From Elusimicrobiaceae bacterium (GTDB lineage Bacteria; Elusimicrobiota; Elusimicrobia; Elusimicrobiales; Elusimicrobiaceae), in NCBI GenBank assembly GCA_017534965.1, contig JAFXVA010000021.1, positions 1-61,077 of the forward strand: a stretch of DNA of 61,077 nt, given 5' to 3'. Under the pieces are notes generated by a model. It made no database searches. It worked only from the letters and a program-made list of their open reading frames with translations, and had not been told where the DNA came from. Of the stretch, positions 50,835-60,061 are shown one piece after another. Made by a program: the position numbers and the translations under genes. Each line of letters starts with the position of its first letter. Positions within the stretch are counted from its first letter, which is position 1.

Positions 50835-52334
50835 ATGGAAACTAAATTTAATTTAAGAAGAAAAATATCTTTTCTCAATTTATTTAAATGGTTCCTTGCC
50901 TCTATGTTTATAGGGGCTATTGTCGGATGTTTTAATGCCCTATTTTTAAATTTACTAAGCAAATCGGTAAACTTTACAAATTCTTATAAATATTATTATT
51001 TATTTTTACCCGTTGCTTTATATATTGTTAATCATTTGGCCCGCAAAGTTTATCCTGAAGATAAAGGGTTTTCTACTAATGCAGCCATTGCTAGTATTAA
51101 TGATAAAAAACCAATAAGTGTAATATCTTCAGTAAAGGCCTTTATCTTGCCGATTTTTACAATTGCGGCAGGTGGTTCTGCAGGTAAAGAATCCCCTTGC
51201 GCTGATGTCGGGGCAGGGGTTGCTTCTCTTGTTTCAAAACTATTATCCTTTAATGCTAATGAAAGACGCAAACTTATGATTTGTGGTGTTTCGGCCGGTT
51301 TTGCCGGAGTGTTTGGTGTGCCAATATCAGGGGCAATTTTCGGTCTTGAAGTTTTAAGTGTCGGGTCTATATTTTATGAAGTTATGTTCCCGGCTTTTAT
51401 TTCGGGTATAACTTCTTATCAAATAACACAAAAATTTGGTGTTGAATATGTTTACCACCCTTTACAATTATCAACCTTAAATTTAGATAGTTCTTTGTGG
51501 CATGTTCTTGCTGCAGGTATATTTTTTGGCCTTATTTCTTTGCTTTTTATAGAAATCTTAAGACTTACGCAAATTTTATTTAGATATATTTCTATACGTT
51601 TTTCTGTTTTTTGGAAATGTTTTCTTGCCGGCTGTTTAATTATCCTGATAACCCTTTTAACTTCTGATATTTATTTAGGTTTAACGATGGAAAGAGTGGA
51701 TGCTATTTTAGGCGGAGATAAAGCAGCGTCTTTTGGTTTTCTATTTAAAATTTTAACAACATCTCTTACTTTTGCTGGTGGTGGTGTAGGTGGCCTTATA
51801 ACCCCCGTTTTCTTTATCGGTGCAAATGCCGGCTATTTCTTTGCCGATTTATTTGGTTTAAATACTATTACTTTTGCGGCACTTGGCCTAGTAAGCATTT
51901 TGGCCGGTGTTGCAAATACACCGCTTGCAGCAAGTATTATGGCTATGGAACTTTTTGGTGCAGATATTGCGCCTTATGCGGCTGTTTCCTGTATAGTTAG
52001 TTTTTTAATTACAGGCCAAAGATCCTTGTTTGATAAGCAAAGATTCCATTTTGATAAAAGAATTTCTGATGACGAAGATGAAGAAAATGACAATCAAACC
52101 CTTGCCCAACTTGAAAATAAACTTAACAAAAAGAATTTCTTTTTGGCAATGGTGCGTCATTTAATACCTCAAGATAATTCTGCCCAAACGCCTAAAGAAG
52201 AAGAAATAATTACACCTAAAACTAAAAAGAAATCTACTAAAAAATCTTTATCTCAAACTCTCTTTGGCCATCTTATTCCTACAAAGACAGAAAAAGATAC
52301 AGAAAATAAAGATTCTCAAAAACAAGATAAATAA
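50835..52334 (+). CDS. ClC family chloride channel/transporter
   Basis: A 499-residue protein with about ten membrane helices up to residue 400 and a charged C-terminal tail (poly-Lys/Thr). ClC signatures: GGSAGKESPCADVGAG near 117 (GKE with the gating Glu), GFAGVFGVPISGAIFGLEVL near 155, GGGVGGLITPVFFIGANAG near 315. The family exchanges Cl- for H+ or conducts Cl-. No CBS domains. Starts 4 bp after the DsbD-like gene, so it is the last gene of the cluster; why it joins redox genes is unclear. Confidence 0.9.
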   Translation: METKFNLRRKISFLNLFKWFLASMFIGAIVGCFNALFLNLLSKSVNFTNSYKYYYLFLPVALYIVNHLARKVYPEDKGFSTNAAIASINDKKPISVISSVKAFILPIFTIAAGGSAGKESPCADVGAGVASLVSKLLSFNANERRKLMICGVSAGFAGVFGVPISGAIFGLEVLSVGSIFYEVMFPAFISGITSYQITQKFGVEYVYHPLQLSTLNLDSSLWHVLAAGIFFGLISLLFIEILRLTQILFRYISIRFSVFWKCFLAGCLIILITLLTSDIYLGLTMERVDAILGGDKAASFGFLFKILTTSLTFAGGGVGGLITPVFFIGANAGYFFADLFGLNTITFAALGLVSILAGVANTPLAASIMAMELFGADIAPYAAVSCIVSFLITGQRSLFDKQRFHFDKRISDDEDEENDNQTLAQLENKLNKKNFFLAMVRHLIPQDNSAQTPKEEEIITPKTKKKSTKKSLSQTLFGHLIPTKTEKDTENKDSQKQDK

Positions 52335-52377
52335 AAAATACACCTTACTTACATAACTTTGTTTTGCTCTCAATAAA

Positions 52378-52386
52378 TGATAAAAT
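52378..52386 (+). promoter_or_regulatory. Extended -10 of fmt, predicted near-leaderless start
   Basis: TGATAAAAT ends 6 bp before the ATG at 52393; no Shine-Dalgarno is visible. Confidence 0.45.
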
Positions 52387-52392
52387 ATATAT

Positions 52393-53340
52393 ATGTTAAA
52401 AAGTGTCTTTTTTGGCACGCCGAGCGTGGCAGTCCCTTTTCTTGAAGAACTTGCAAAAACAACGCAAGTTCTGCTTGTCGTTACACAACCTGATAGGCCT
52501 TCTGGCAGAGGGCTTGAAGTTAAGCCTTGCCCCGTAAAAAAACGTGCTTTGGAACTGGGCCTACCCGTTATGAGTCCGGAAAAATTTAAAGATATTGTGC
52601 CACAAATTGCCAAGTTAAAAGCAGATTTAGGCCTTGCCGTTGCTTATGGCAAAATTTTTAGGAAACCGGCATTAGAGGCCTTAAAATACGGCATTTTAAA
52701 TGTTCATTTTTCCCTTTTGCCAAAATATCGCGGTGCAGCCCCCGTTCAATATACGCTTTTTAATAATGAAAAAGAAAGCGGTGTTTCTCTTTTCTGGATA
52801 GACGAAGGCCTTGATACAGGCAAAATTGCTTTGCAAAAGAAAACCGAAATTTTACCAAACGAAGATTCTATATCCCTTTTTGAAAAACTGACAACTCTTG
52901 GCCTTGAAGCAACTAAAGAAGTTCTAAAAGATATTGAAAATGGCAAAATAACAAAAATAGAACAAACCGGCACACCTTGCCTTGCTCCGACAATTCAAAA
53001 AGAAGAGTGTCTTATTAGTTTTACAAAAATGACCGCACTTGAAATACACGGCAAAGTTAGAGGCCTTGCCAGTGCAATGCCTTCTTATGCGCGCGCTTTA
53101 ACCCCGCAAGGGCAAAGTGTGCAAATCTTAAAAACAACTTTTTTAGAAGATAAACAAGGTAAAAGCCAAGCAAAAGCCGGAACCTTGCTATCTATTGTAA
53201 AAGAGGGCGGTTTTTTTATACAATGTATAGAGGGTGTTTTATTGATAGAAAAAGTGCGCCCCGCAGGTAAAAATACAATGTCCGCTAAAGATTATGCCAA
53301 TGGCAGAAGTTTTAAGACGGGCAGTGAAGTTTTTTTATAA
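52393..53340 (+). CDS. fmt: Methionyl-tRNA formyltransferase
   Basis: A 315-residue Fmt: VFFGTPSVAVPFLE near 5, NVHFSLLPKYRGAAPVQ near 107 (catalytic Asn/His region), SLFWIDEGLDTGKIALQ, and LYGAP-type cleft residues as in the family; the C-terminal OB-like domain follows residue 205. It formylates initiator Met-tRNA. First gene of a run of seven rightward genes. Confidence 0.95.
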   Translation: MLKSVFFGTPSVAVPFLEELAKTTQVLLVVTQPDRPSGRGLEVKPCPVKKRALELGLPVMSPEKFKDIVPQIAKLKADLGLAVAYGKIFRKPALEALKYGILNVHFSLLPKYRGAAPVQYTLFNNEKESGVSLFWIDEGLDTGKIALQKKTEILPNEDSISLFEKLTTLGLEATKEVLKDIENGKITKIEQTGTPCLAPTIQKEECLISFTKMTALEIHGKVRGLASAMPSYARALTPQGQSVQILKTTFLEDKQGKSQAKAGTLLSIVKEGGFFIQCIEGVLLIEKVRPAGKNTMSAKDYANGRSFKTGSEVFL

Positions 53341-53344
53341 AGTT

Positions 53345-54358
53345 ATGAAAAAAAATAAAGATAATAAAAATTTTGATGAATTTTTAAATGATAAACCAAT
53401 AGTTATAAAAAGTCTCTTTAAAGTCATTTTAATTTTGGGACTTATTGCCCTTTTCTTAGGGGCAATTGCTTTTGTTTCTTTTGATTGGGCTTTTTCTGCC
53501 TTAGTTCACAGCAGAAAAGAAGTTAAAGTCCCCGACATAACAAACAAAAAAGTTATTGAGGCCTTAGATTTACTTGAAGTCCCTAAACTTGCTTTGCGTA
53601 AAATCGGTTCCGAATTTGATGCAAAATTACCTGCCGGCACTATTATCAGACAATTACCCACCGCCGGAACAACTGTTAGGGAAGGAAAAGTCATTCGCGT
53701 TTATATCAGCCAAGGCAGTGAAAATTTACCCGTACCGGATCTTACCGGATTACCTCTTAGAAATGCAGAACTGCTTTTAAGACAAAACCATTTATCCGTA
53801 GGTACAAAAGAAACAGCTTATTCTTTGACGGTGGAAAAGGGTGAAGTTATTTCCCAAGAACCTGCCGCAGGCGAAACTTTAGATAAAGGCCAAGCCGTTA
53901 ATTTGGTCGTATCAAGCGGTTTACCGCCTTCGAATTTAACTTTAGTACCGGATTTCCGCCACAAGAAAATTGCTGATGTTAACTTGTGGGCTTCGGCAGA
54001 AAATATGCAAGTTGAAATTAAGGAAGATAGAGATTCACCTTTCCCTAATGGAACTATTACAGAACAACAACCCGCACCTGACACCGAACTTGCACCGCAA
54101 AGCACTATAAGTGTTGTAGTCAGCACGCGCCCTGTTCAAGAAAACGAAAAAATGCACCATATTCACTATGAATTACCGCAAGGCAAAAATGATAATATGG
54201 TAAAAATTATCGTGCAAGATTCTTTGGGCGAAAGAGAAATTTTAAACGAAGCAAAACAACCCGGCTCTAAAATAGATTTGAATGTTCCTTACGGCGGTAT
54301 TGCAACCTTTAGAATTTATGTTGACGGCATTTTGGTGCGTGAAAAAGAGATGAGATAA
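53345..54358 (+). CDS. Membrane-anchored PASTA-domain protein
   Basis: Start at 53345, 5 bp after fmt; longer frames overlap fmt. The 337-residue protein has a short cytoplasmic head, one membrane helix (VILILGLIALFLGAIAFV), then three PASTA units: VPDITNKKVIEALDLL, VPDLTGLPLRNAELLL, VPDFRHKKIADVNLWA, each followed by the GTI/GEVI...Q.PxxG(T/E)x(V/L) pattern, then a C-terminal beta domain (VKIIVQDSLGEREIL). PASTA repeats bind muropeptides, usually on kinases or PBPs; here no kinase is attached, so it is an envelope sensor or scaffold, perhaps working with the kinase at 37.6 kb. Confidence 0.88.
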   Translation: MKKNKDNKNFDEFLNDKPIVIKSLFKVILILGLIALFLGAIAFVSFDWAFSALVHSRKEVKVPDITNKKVIEALDLLEVPKLALRKIGSEFDAKLPAGTIIRQLPTAGTTVREGKVIRVYISQGSENLPVPDLTGLPLRNAELLLRQNHLSVGTKETAYSLTVEKGEVISQEPAAGETLDKGQAVNLVVSSGLPPSNLTLVPDFRHKKIADVNLWASAENMQVEIKEDRDSPFPNGTITEQQPAPDTELAPQSTISVVVSTRPVQENEKMHHIHYELPQGKNDNMVKIIVQDSLGEREILNEAKQPGSKIDLNVPYGGIATFRIYVDGILVREKEMR

Positions 54359-54361
54359 ACC

Positions 54362-55045
54362 ATGATATCAATGCCGCAGTTAAAACAAGATAAGGTTTAT
54401 ATCGCGCCGTCTATACTTTCGGCTGATTTGACTTGTCTTGGTAACCAAGTTAAATTAGTAGAAGAAGCAAAAGCCGATTGGTTACATATTGATATTATGG
54501 ACGGACACTTTGTGCCAAATTTAAGTTTTGGTCCGGCTATTGTAAAAAATTTGGATAAAATGGTTAAGATACCGCAAGATGTTCACTTGATGGTGCAAGA
54601 ACCGCAAAAATTTATTGATCCTTTTGTAAAAGCAGGTGCAAGCGCTTTAACAATACACGCCGAAGCAAGAGGTAATATTAGGGAAACTTTAAAGCAAATT
54701 AAAAAGGCCGGCCTCTGGTGCGGTTTATCAATTAAACCAGATACTAATGCCGCAACTTTAGTGCCCTATTTAGATATACTTGATTTGATTTTAGTTATGT
54801 CCGTTTATCCGGGCTTTGGCGGGCAAGAGTTTTTGCCTAAAAGCACCGAGCAAATAAACCAAGTTGCAAAACTTGCAAAGGACCATAATATTTTAGTGGA
54901 AGTTGACGGCGGAATTAACCGCCAAACAGCCAAAATTGCACGCAAGGCCGGTGCACAGGCACTTGTTGCAGGTGCGGCAATTTTCGGCCAACCAGATATT
55001 AAACAAGCCCTTGCCGATATAAGAAATGCGGCTTTGGCACAATAA
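54362..55045 (+). CDS. rpe: Ribulose-phosphate 3-epimerase
   Basis: A 227-residue TIM barrel: APSILSADLTCLG (Ser/Asp near 20), LHIDIMDGHFVPNLSFGP (metal His/Asp), DVHLMVQEP, MSVYPGFGGQEF, VEVDGGIN. It interconverts ribulose-5-P and xylulose-5-P, and fits the transketolase at 8.7 kb in the pentose phosphate pathway. Starts 4 bp after the PASTA gene. Confidence 0.96.
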   Translation: MISMPQLKQDKVYIAPSILSADLTCLGNQVKLVEEAKADWLHIDIMDGHFVPNLSFGPAIVKNLDKMVKIPQDVHLMVQEPQKFIDPFVKAGASALTIHAEARGNIRETLKQIKKAGLWCGLSIKPDTNAATLVPYLDILDLILVMSVYPGFGGQEFLPKSTEQINQVAKLAKDHNILVEVDGGINRQTAKIARKAGAQALVAGAAIFGQPDIKQALADIRNAALAQ

Positions 55046-55066
55046 TAAATAGGAGGAATAAAGTAA

Positions 55067-55309
55067 ATGTCAGTGGTAATCAGACTTCAGAGAACAGGCA
55101 AACGCTCTCAACCGCAATACAGAATCGTTGTTGCTGAAAAAAGAAGCGCAGTAGGTTCTCAAGCAAAAGAAGTATTAGGAACGTTTAATCCCTGCTTAAA
55201 AGAAAATGAGCAAATTAAACTTGATACAGAAAGATTAAACCATTGGGTAAAAGTTGGCGCAGTGCCTTCTAAAACCATGGCAAGCTTGATTAAAAAAGCA
55301 AGCAAATAA
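55067..55309 (+). CDS. rpsP: 30S ribosomal protein S16
   Basis: An 80-residue S16: SVVIRLQRTGKRSQPQYRIV, VLGTFNPCLKE. AGGAGG before ATG. First of the rpsP-khpA-trmD-rplS cluster. Confidence 0.97.
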   Translation: MSVVIRLQRTGKRSQPQYRIVVAEKRSAVGSQAKEVLGTFNPCLKENEQIKLDTERLNHWVKVGAVPSKTMASLIKKASK

Positions 55310-55323
55310 GCGGAGTATCTTAA

Positions 55324-55554
55324 ATGAAAGACTTAGCCCTTTATTTGCTTAAATCTTTGGCCATCAATAAAGATGGCGTAGTTGTTGAAATGAAGGAAGA
55401 ACAAAATAATGTTTATCTAAACGCGCGCGTTGCGCCGGAAGATAAAGGCAAAGTGATAGGTAAAGACGGTTGCATTATTAAAGCAGTAAGAACTATCCTT
55501 AGCGCAAGTGCTTCAAAGGCAAATAAGAAAGTTTCTTTGAAGTTGGAAGACTAG
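55324..55554 (+). CDS. khpA: KH-domain RNA-binding protein (KhpA-type)
   Basis: A 76-residue single KH domain: GKVIGKDGCIIKAVRTIL near 50 contains the GxxG loop, and VVEMKEEQNNVYLNARVAPEDK matches YlqC/KhpA. It binds RNA, often as a heterodimer with KhpB. Stands between rpsP and trmD as in many bacteria. Confidence 0.93.
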   Translation: MKDLALYLLKSLAINKDGVVVEMKEEQNNVYLNARVAPEDKGKVIGKDGCIIKAVRTILSASASKANKKVSLKLED

Positions 55555-55565
55555 CTCTTTGATAT

Positions 55566-56291
55566 ATGAAAATTGATATTATTACCCTTTTCCCGGAAAT
55601 GATGGAAGCCGTTCTCGGCAGTAGTATAATCGGCCGGGCAAGAAAGAAAGGCGTAGTAAAAATCAATTATCAAAACCCAAGAGAGTTTGCAAAAGATAAA
55701 CATAAAACAGTTGACGGCAGACCATACGGTGGCGGAAGCGGAATGTTAATGATGGCAGAACCCCTGTATCAGTCTATCAAAAAACTTAAAAAGAAAAGTT
55801 CTTTTATAATTATGACAAGCCCCCGCGGCAAAGTTTTTGACCAGACTTTAGCAAAGAAACTTGCTAAAAAAAGGCATTTAATTATAGTTTGCGGGCATTA
55901 TGAGGGTGTTGACGCAAGAATATACCCTGAAATTGATTTAGAAGTTTCCCTTGGCGATTTTATTATTACCGGCGGCGAAATGGCCGCTTGTGTGATGGTA
56001 GATGCCATAACAAGACTTCAAAAGGGCACCTTCGTTAAAGAAGATGTTGCGCAGAAAGAAAGTTTTGAAAATAACCTTCTTGAAGCACCGCAATATACCC
56101 GCCCTGAAGTTTGGCGCAGAAGAAGAGTGCCAAAAGTTTTGTTAAGCGGAAATCATAAAGAAATTTCAAAATGGCAGGAAGAGGAGGCCTTAAAAATTAC
56201 TAAAAAGTTTAGGCCTGATTTGCTTGATAATAGACCTCTCAAAACAAGCAAAGTCCCTGCAAAAAAAGAAACAAGAGGAAGAAAAAAATGA
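55566..56291 (+). CDS. trmD: tRNA (guanine-37-N1)-methyltransferase
   Basis: A 241-residue TrmD with the trefoil-knot motifs: [73 protein letters not shown]. It methylates G37 of tRNA. Overlaps rplS by an ATGA. The usual gene between khpA and trmD, rimM, is missing: only 11 bp separate them. Confidence 0.97.
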   Translation: MKIDIITLFPEMMEAVLGSSIIGRARKKGVVKINYQNPREFAKDKHKTVDGRPYGGGSGMLMMAEPLYQSIKKLKKKSSFIIMTSPRGKVFDQTLAKKLAKKRHLIIVCGHYEGVDARIYPEIDLEVSLGDFIITGGEMAACVMVDAITRLQKGTFVKEDVAQKESFENNLLEAPQYTRPEVWRRRRVPKVLLSGNHKEISKWQEEEALKITKKFRPDLLDNRPLKTSKVPAKKETRGRKK

Positions 56292-56716
56292 ATATAAATA
56301 ATACACAACAATTAAAAAAAGGTATCCCTGAATTTAAAGCCGGTGATACTTTAAGAGTATCCGTAAAAGTTGTTGAAGGCGATACTGAAAGAATCCAAAA
56401 TTTTGACGGCGTTGTTATGTCAAGACGCGGCAGCGGCATTAGCGAAAGCTTTACCGTTCGCAAAATTTCCTTTGGCGTGGGTGTGGAAAGAATTTTCCCC
56501 TTACACTCCCCCAGAATTGAAAAAATCCAAGTCTTAAAAGTCGGTAAAGTCAGAAGAGCAAAACTTAACTACTTAAGAAAACTCTCCGGCAAAGCAGCCA
56601 GACTTCAAGAAAAGGCAAAACTTACTCCCGGTAGCCAAACTACCAAAGAAGAAGTTACAGCCGAAAACGTTGCCCCGGCCCCTGTTGCAGAAGCAACAAC
56701 AACCGAAGCAAAATAA
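56288..56716 (+). CDS. rplS: 50S ribosomal protein L19
   Basis: A 142-residue L19: [68 protein letters not shown], and a family-extra Ala/Thr/Glu-rich tail of about 30 residues. Last gene before the terminator. Confidence 0.97.
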   Translation: MNINNTQQLKKGIPEFKAGDTLRVSVKVVEGDTERIQNFDGVVMSRRGSGISESFTVRKISFGVGVERIFPLHSPRIEKIQVLKVGKVRRAKLNYLRKLSGKAARLQEKAKLTPGSQTTKEEVTAENVAPAPVAEATTTEAK

Positions 56717-56741
56717 AATCTGTAAAGATTTTAATTAAAGA

Positions 56742-56775
56742 AAAACCCTGCTCTTAATTAGAGCAGGGTTTTTTA
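56742..56775. terminator. Terminator of the rplS cluster
   Basis: AAAACCCTGCTCT / AGAGCAGGGTTTT stem with a T-run; also faces the convergent barrel gene. Confidence 0.92.
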
Positions 56776-56792
56776 CTTTCCAATTTCTAAAT

Positions 56793-57374
56793 TTAGAATT
56801 TAATACCGACTTTTAAAAGTAAAGCAACATCACTTAACCATTCGGTATCACCGAATTTTTCTTTATCAAGCTGCCAAGCATTAAATCTGGCTTCACCGCC
56901 GATAATAAAGATATCATTTAAATCTGCTTCAACACCAAGGCCGGCATAAGCGGCTGGTTTTGTGCAAGATTCTTCTGCACCATTAGATTTACCTGTATAT
57001 TTTGCCATACCGGCGCCAAGCGGAATATAAAATCTTGTTTTAGCTTCCGGGGTAAAAGTAAATTTCATTGCAACCATAAAGCGGGCAATATCGGCAGAAT
57101 AATCAACACCGGCTGTTTTTTCTTTTTCATATTTAGCCATATTTAATTCTGCACCGATACCAAAATGTTCTGTTCCGTGGAACATAAGTTGGGCGCCGTA
57201 AGTAGGGCCATTACCGCCATAGGCAACATCACCTTCATAATCTGTAATAGGGGCTGTAAAACCACCCAATACAGAAACATGGACCATACCTTTATCAATG
57301 CCTTGGTCAATACCGGCAAATGCTGGCAAGCCCATAACACAAAGGGCAAAAAGTAATACTGCTAGTTTTTTCAT
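56793..57374 (-). CDS. Small outer-membrane beta-barrel protein
   Basis: A 193-residue protein with a Sec signal ending LPAFAG. The mature part alternates polar and apolar residues in about eight strands, with an aromatic C-terminal Phe (LLLKVGIKF), typical of OmpX/opacity-type barrels recognised by BamA. YGAQLMFHGTEHFGIGAEL and LGVEADLNDIFIIGGEARF are typical strand pairs. AGGAG before the ATG; it starts 1 bp after the GGDEF regulator stop. Confidence 0.83.
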   Translation of the reverse strand: MKKLAVLLFALCVMGLPAFAGIDQGIDKGMVHVSVLGGFTAPITDYEGDVAYGGNGPTYGAQLMFHGTEHFGIGAELNMAKYEKEKTAGVDYSADIARFMVAMKFTFTPEAKTRFYIPLGAGMAKYTGKSNGAEESCTKPAAYAGLGVEADLNDIFIIGGEARFNAWQLDKEKFGDTEWLSDVALLLKVGIKF

Positions 57375-57375
57375 A

Positions 57376-58314
57376 TTAATTATCTCCTCTTCTATCTATT
57401 GCTGCAAAACTGCCTTTTTGGCTTTTTGCATAATGCTTTAACTCACTTGCTATAGCGGAAATTTGCCCATAGGAAGATAAAACCCTATTTGTATTATGGA
57501 CAACTGCTATGGCAATAGAAAGTAAAGCAAAATCTTTTATATCTCCGCTTCTGTCTTTAGCGGAAAGAAAACCTTTTTCTCTATCAGCATCATTATAAAA
57601 AGTCGGAGCCATTTGGTCAAATTCTCTTACTATTTGTTTTGCAATTTCGGGGGCAGCTTCGGCCTTGCAAACACAAATAAAATCATCCCCGCCAATATGC
57701 CCTAAGAACGAAGAAAAATCATAATTTAAAGAAATATCTTCTATAAGTTTGGCTGTTTTTTTAATAACATTATCGCCTTCTTTAAAGCCGTAAACATCAT
57801 TATATACTTTAAAATTATTTAAGTCCATATACATAACGGCAAAAGGTTTTTTAGAAGCAATTTCTTTTTCTATACGGGCTTGTATGGATGGATTGCCCGG
57901 CAATTTGGTTAAAGGATTGCTATCAATCTTTTGCATACTGCGTTTGATTAAAAGTTGGACACGGGCCACAATTTCATCTTCATCTGCAGGTTTAGTTAAA
58001 TATTCATCAATATCCAAAGAAAGACCTTCAAGCTTGGTATCTTTTTCCCCGTCAGAAGTTAAAATAATTATAGGTATATTTGAGCAAGAAGGATATTTGC
58101 GGATTTCGGCAACAGCTTCAAACCCGTTTAAAACAGGCATATGATAATCCATTATTATAACATCCGGGTGATAGTTAAGAGCCGTATGAACTGCCATTTT
58201 GCCATTAGGCGAAGTTAAAACTTCATAACCGCGACTTAAAAAAGCTTCGGCAATAGAATCTCTGATAATTTGATTATCTTCCGCAATTAAAATTTTAAAT
58301 TTCATTTCTGCCAT
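57376..58314 (-). CDS. Response regulator with REC and GGDEF-like domains
   Basis: A 312-residue protein. REC domain: acidic pocket ED near 12-13, phospho-Asp56 in VIIMDYHMP, Thr86 in ILTSDG, Lys108 in TKPA. GGDEF-like domain from about 150: MDLNNFKVYNDVYGFKEGD and the active loop GHIGGDDF (208-212), where Glu is replaced by Asp; GGDDF may be weakly active or inactive. An I-site RxxD is not obvious. Could be a diguanylate cyclase or a GGDEF used for binding. Co-transcribed with the barrel gene. Confidence 0.88.
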   Translation of the reverse strand: MAEMKFKILIAEDNQIIRDSIAEAFLSRGYEVLTSPNGKMAVHTALNYHPDVIIMDYHMPVLNGFEAVAEIRKYPSCSNIPIIILTSDGEKDTKLEGLSLDIDEYLTKPADEDEIVARVQLLIKRSMQKIDSNPLTKLPGNPSIQARIEKEIASKKPFAVMYMDLNNFKVYNDVYGFKEGDNVIKKTAKLIEDISLNYDFSSFLGHIGGDDFICVCKAEAAPEIAKQIVREFDQMAPTFYNDADREKGFLSAKDRSGDIKDFALLSIAIAVVHNTNRVLSSYGQISAIASELKHYAKSQKGSFAAIDRRGDN

Positions 58315-58321
58315 AAAATTA

Positions 58322-60061
58322 TTATAACACTTTATACAAGGGATAGAAATAGATTCCCATAAAAACAGGATTATCTACAAACCCTTGAACTTTCTTACTC
58401 ATTACCCAAACACCCGGGGAATAAATAGTATAAAGTCTGCCGGCCGATTCATAATCAAGACGGCCGATTTTTTTATAAAGTTCCTCTCTTTTTTTAATAT
58501 CTGTAGTGCTTACTGCTTGTTCTATTAAATTATCTAAAGCACTATCTTTAAAATTCTGCGCAATAGCATATCTGCCGTTAGAGTGTAAAAACGGGAAGGC
58601 AAAATTGTGTGCATCGGGATAATCTGCCACCCAGCCACGCACCCATAAAGGCATTTTGTGGTTTTGTGTTTTTTCAAGAAAATTTGCCCACGGAACAGCG
58701 CGAAGTTCAATTTTAAATTTAGGATTTATTTTTTCTATATTGCGTTTTAAAATTTCACACGCCATTTGACCAAGAGTATTACCACTGCTGTAAGTTATAG
58801 TAAAACTAAAACCTTTATCCCACACTTCGCCGTTATAAGCTTTTTTAAAATATTCTTCCGCTTTTTTTAGGTCTAAAGAATATTTTGGCATTTTTTCATC
58901 ATAACCGCTTAAAGCCGGAGGTATTGCGCCAATGGCACGCGGGGCTTTATTTTTAGCGGAATCTTTTACAAAAGCGTCATAGTCAAAACTATACAAAAAA
59001 GCTTTACGGATATTAATATCTTTAAAAAAGTCCGTCGGTATGCCGTTGCCGTCAAGTTTACCGCTACCGATATCCGGGTTAGAAATGCCGTTAATATCAA
59101 AAGTAAAGAATAAAACAGGATCGGTTTTTAAACGCGGTAAAGTATCATAAACCACAACATTTGGATCAGAAGCAATTTGGTCCACAAAACTGCCCGCAAT
59201 TTCAGCAATATCAATATCGCCGGACTGAAGCATTAGACGCATTGTGCTTTGCTCAGGTACACTTAAAACTAAAACACTATTTAACTTTGGCACACCGAGA
59301 AAATAATTTTTATTTGCACTTAAATAAACTCTTTTTGCGGCTCTATCCCAGCGTTCAACTATAAAAGGACCGCTGCCGTTTGTATGATCAAAAAGATGAG
59401 ATGCACTTTTCTCTCTGTTATTAAATTCTTGCCAATTTGGTTTTGAGGGGTCCCACTCGCCATGTTCAATAGCCCATTTTTTGTTTAAAACATAAGACCA
59501 GCGCGCCATAATACCAAGAAAAGGGGCAAAAGGTTTTTTAAGCTTTATTATAACTTGATTATCTTTTGCTTGAACGGCCTGTAAAATATCTTTAATATCA
59601 ATTTGAAGTTTGCCGTTTTTATCACGCGTGGAAGAAATACCCAAAATAGGTTCAAGCAAAAGACTGCTTGGCCCACCGAGATTATCACTTAACATAAATC
59701 TTTGCAAACTATAAGCTACGTCTTCGGCAGTTAAAGGAGTGCCATCTTGAAAAGTTATATCTTTTCTTATATTAAAGGTATAAGTTAGGCCGTCTTTACT
59801 TATAAGGCCGTTTTCAAGTGTTGGAACTTCACTTGCAATTAAAGGTTCAAATTCTTTTAAAGAACTGCCTTTAAATTTTATTAAAGTATCATAAACATTT
59901 AATAAAAGGCCGTGGCTGATGCCGTCATAAGAAAAGGCCGGGTCTAAAGATTCAACTTCCCCCCTTAAAGCAAGGGTCAAATTATTATCGGTTTTACTTT
60001 GGGCGCAAGCACAAATACCTAAAACACAAAGAAGTAAAATAAATTTATTTGCTAAGCGCAT
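58322..60061 (-). CDS. ABC-type oligopeptide/nickel-like substrate-binding lipoprotein
   Basis: Start at 60061 (MRLANKFILLLCVLGICACAQ); the frame to 60211 is read inside the next gene. The 579-residue product has a lipobox GICAC, then a family-5 binding protein: LALRGEVESLDPAFSYDG, TYTFNIRKDITFQDGTPLTAEDVAYSL, FIVERWDRAAKRVYL, AFLYSFDYDAF, VRGWVADYPDAHNF. It would bind peptides or other ligands for an ABC importer. Permease and ATPase genes are not in the window. Overlaps the C39-like gene by 17 bp. Confidence 0.92.
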   Translation of the reverse strand: MRLANKFILLLCVLGICACAQSKTDNNLTLALRGEVESLDPAFSYDGISHGLLLNVYDTLIKFKGSSLKEFEPLIASEVPTLENGLISKDGLTYTFNIRKDITFQDGTPLTAEDVAYSLQRFMLSDNLGGPSSLLLEPILGISSTRDKNGKLQIDIKDILQAVQAKDNQVIIKLKKPFAPFLGIMARWSYVLNKKWAIEHGEWDPSKPNWQEFNNREKSASHLFDHTNGSGPFIVERWDRAAKRVYLSANKNYFLGVPKLNSVLVLSVPEQSTMRLMLQSGDIDIAEIAGSFVDQIASDPNVVVYDTLPRLKTDPVLFFTFDINGISNPDIGSGKLDGNGIPTDFFKDINIRKAFLYSFDYDAFVKDSAKNKAPRAIGAIPPALSGYDEKMPKYSLDLKKAEEYFKKAYNGEVWDKGFSFTITYSSGNTLGQMACEILKRNIEKINPKFKIELRAVPWANFLEKTQNHKMPLWVRGWVADYPDAHNFAFPFLHSNGRYAIAQNFKDSALDNLIEQAVSTTDIKKREELYKKIGRLDYESAGRLYTIYSPGVWVMSKKVQGFVDNPVFMGIYFYPLYKVL

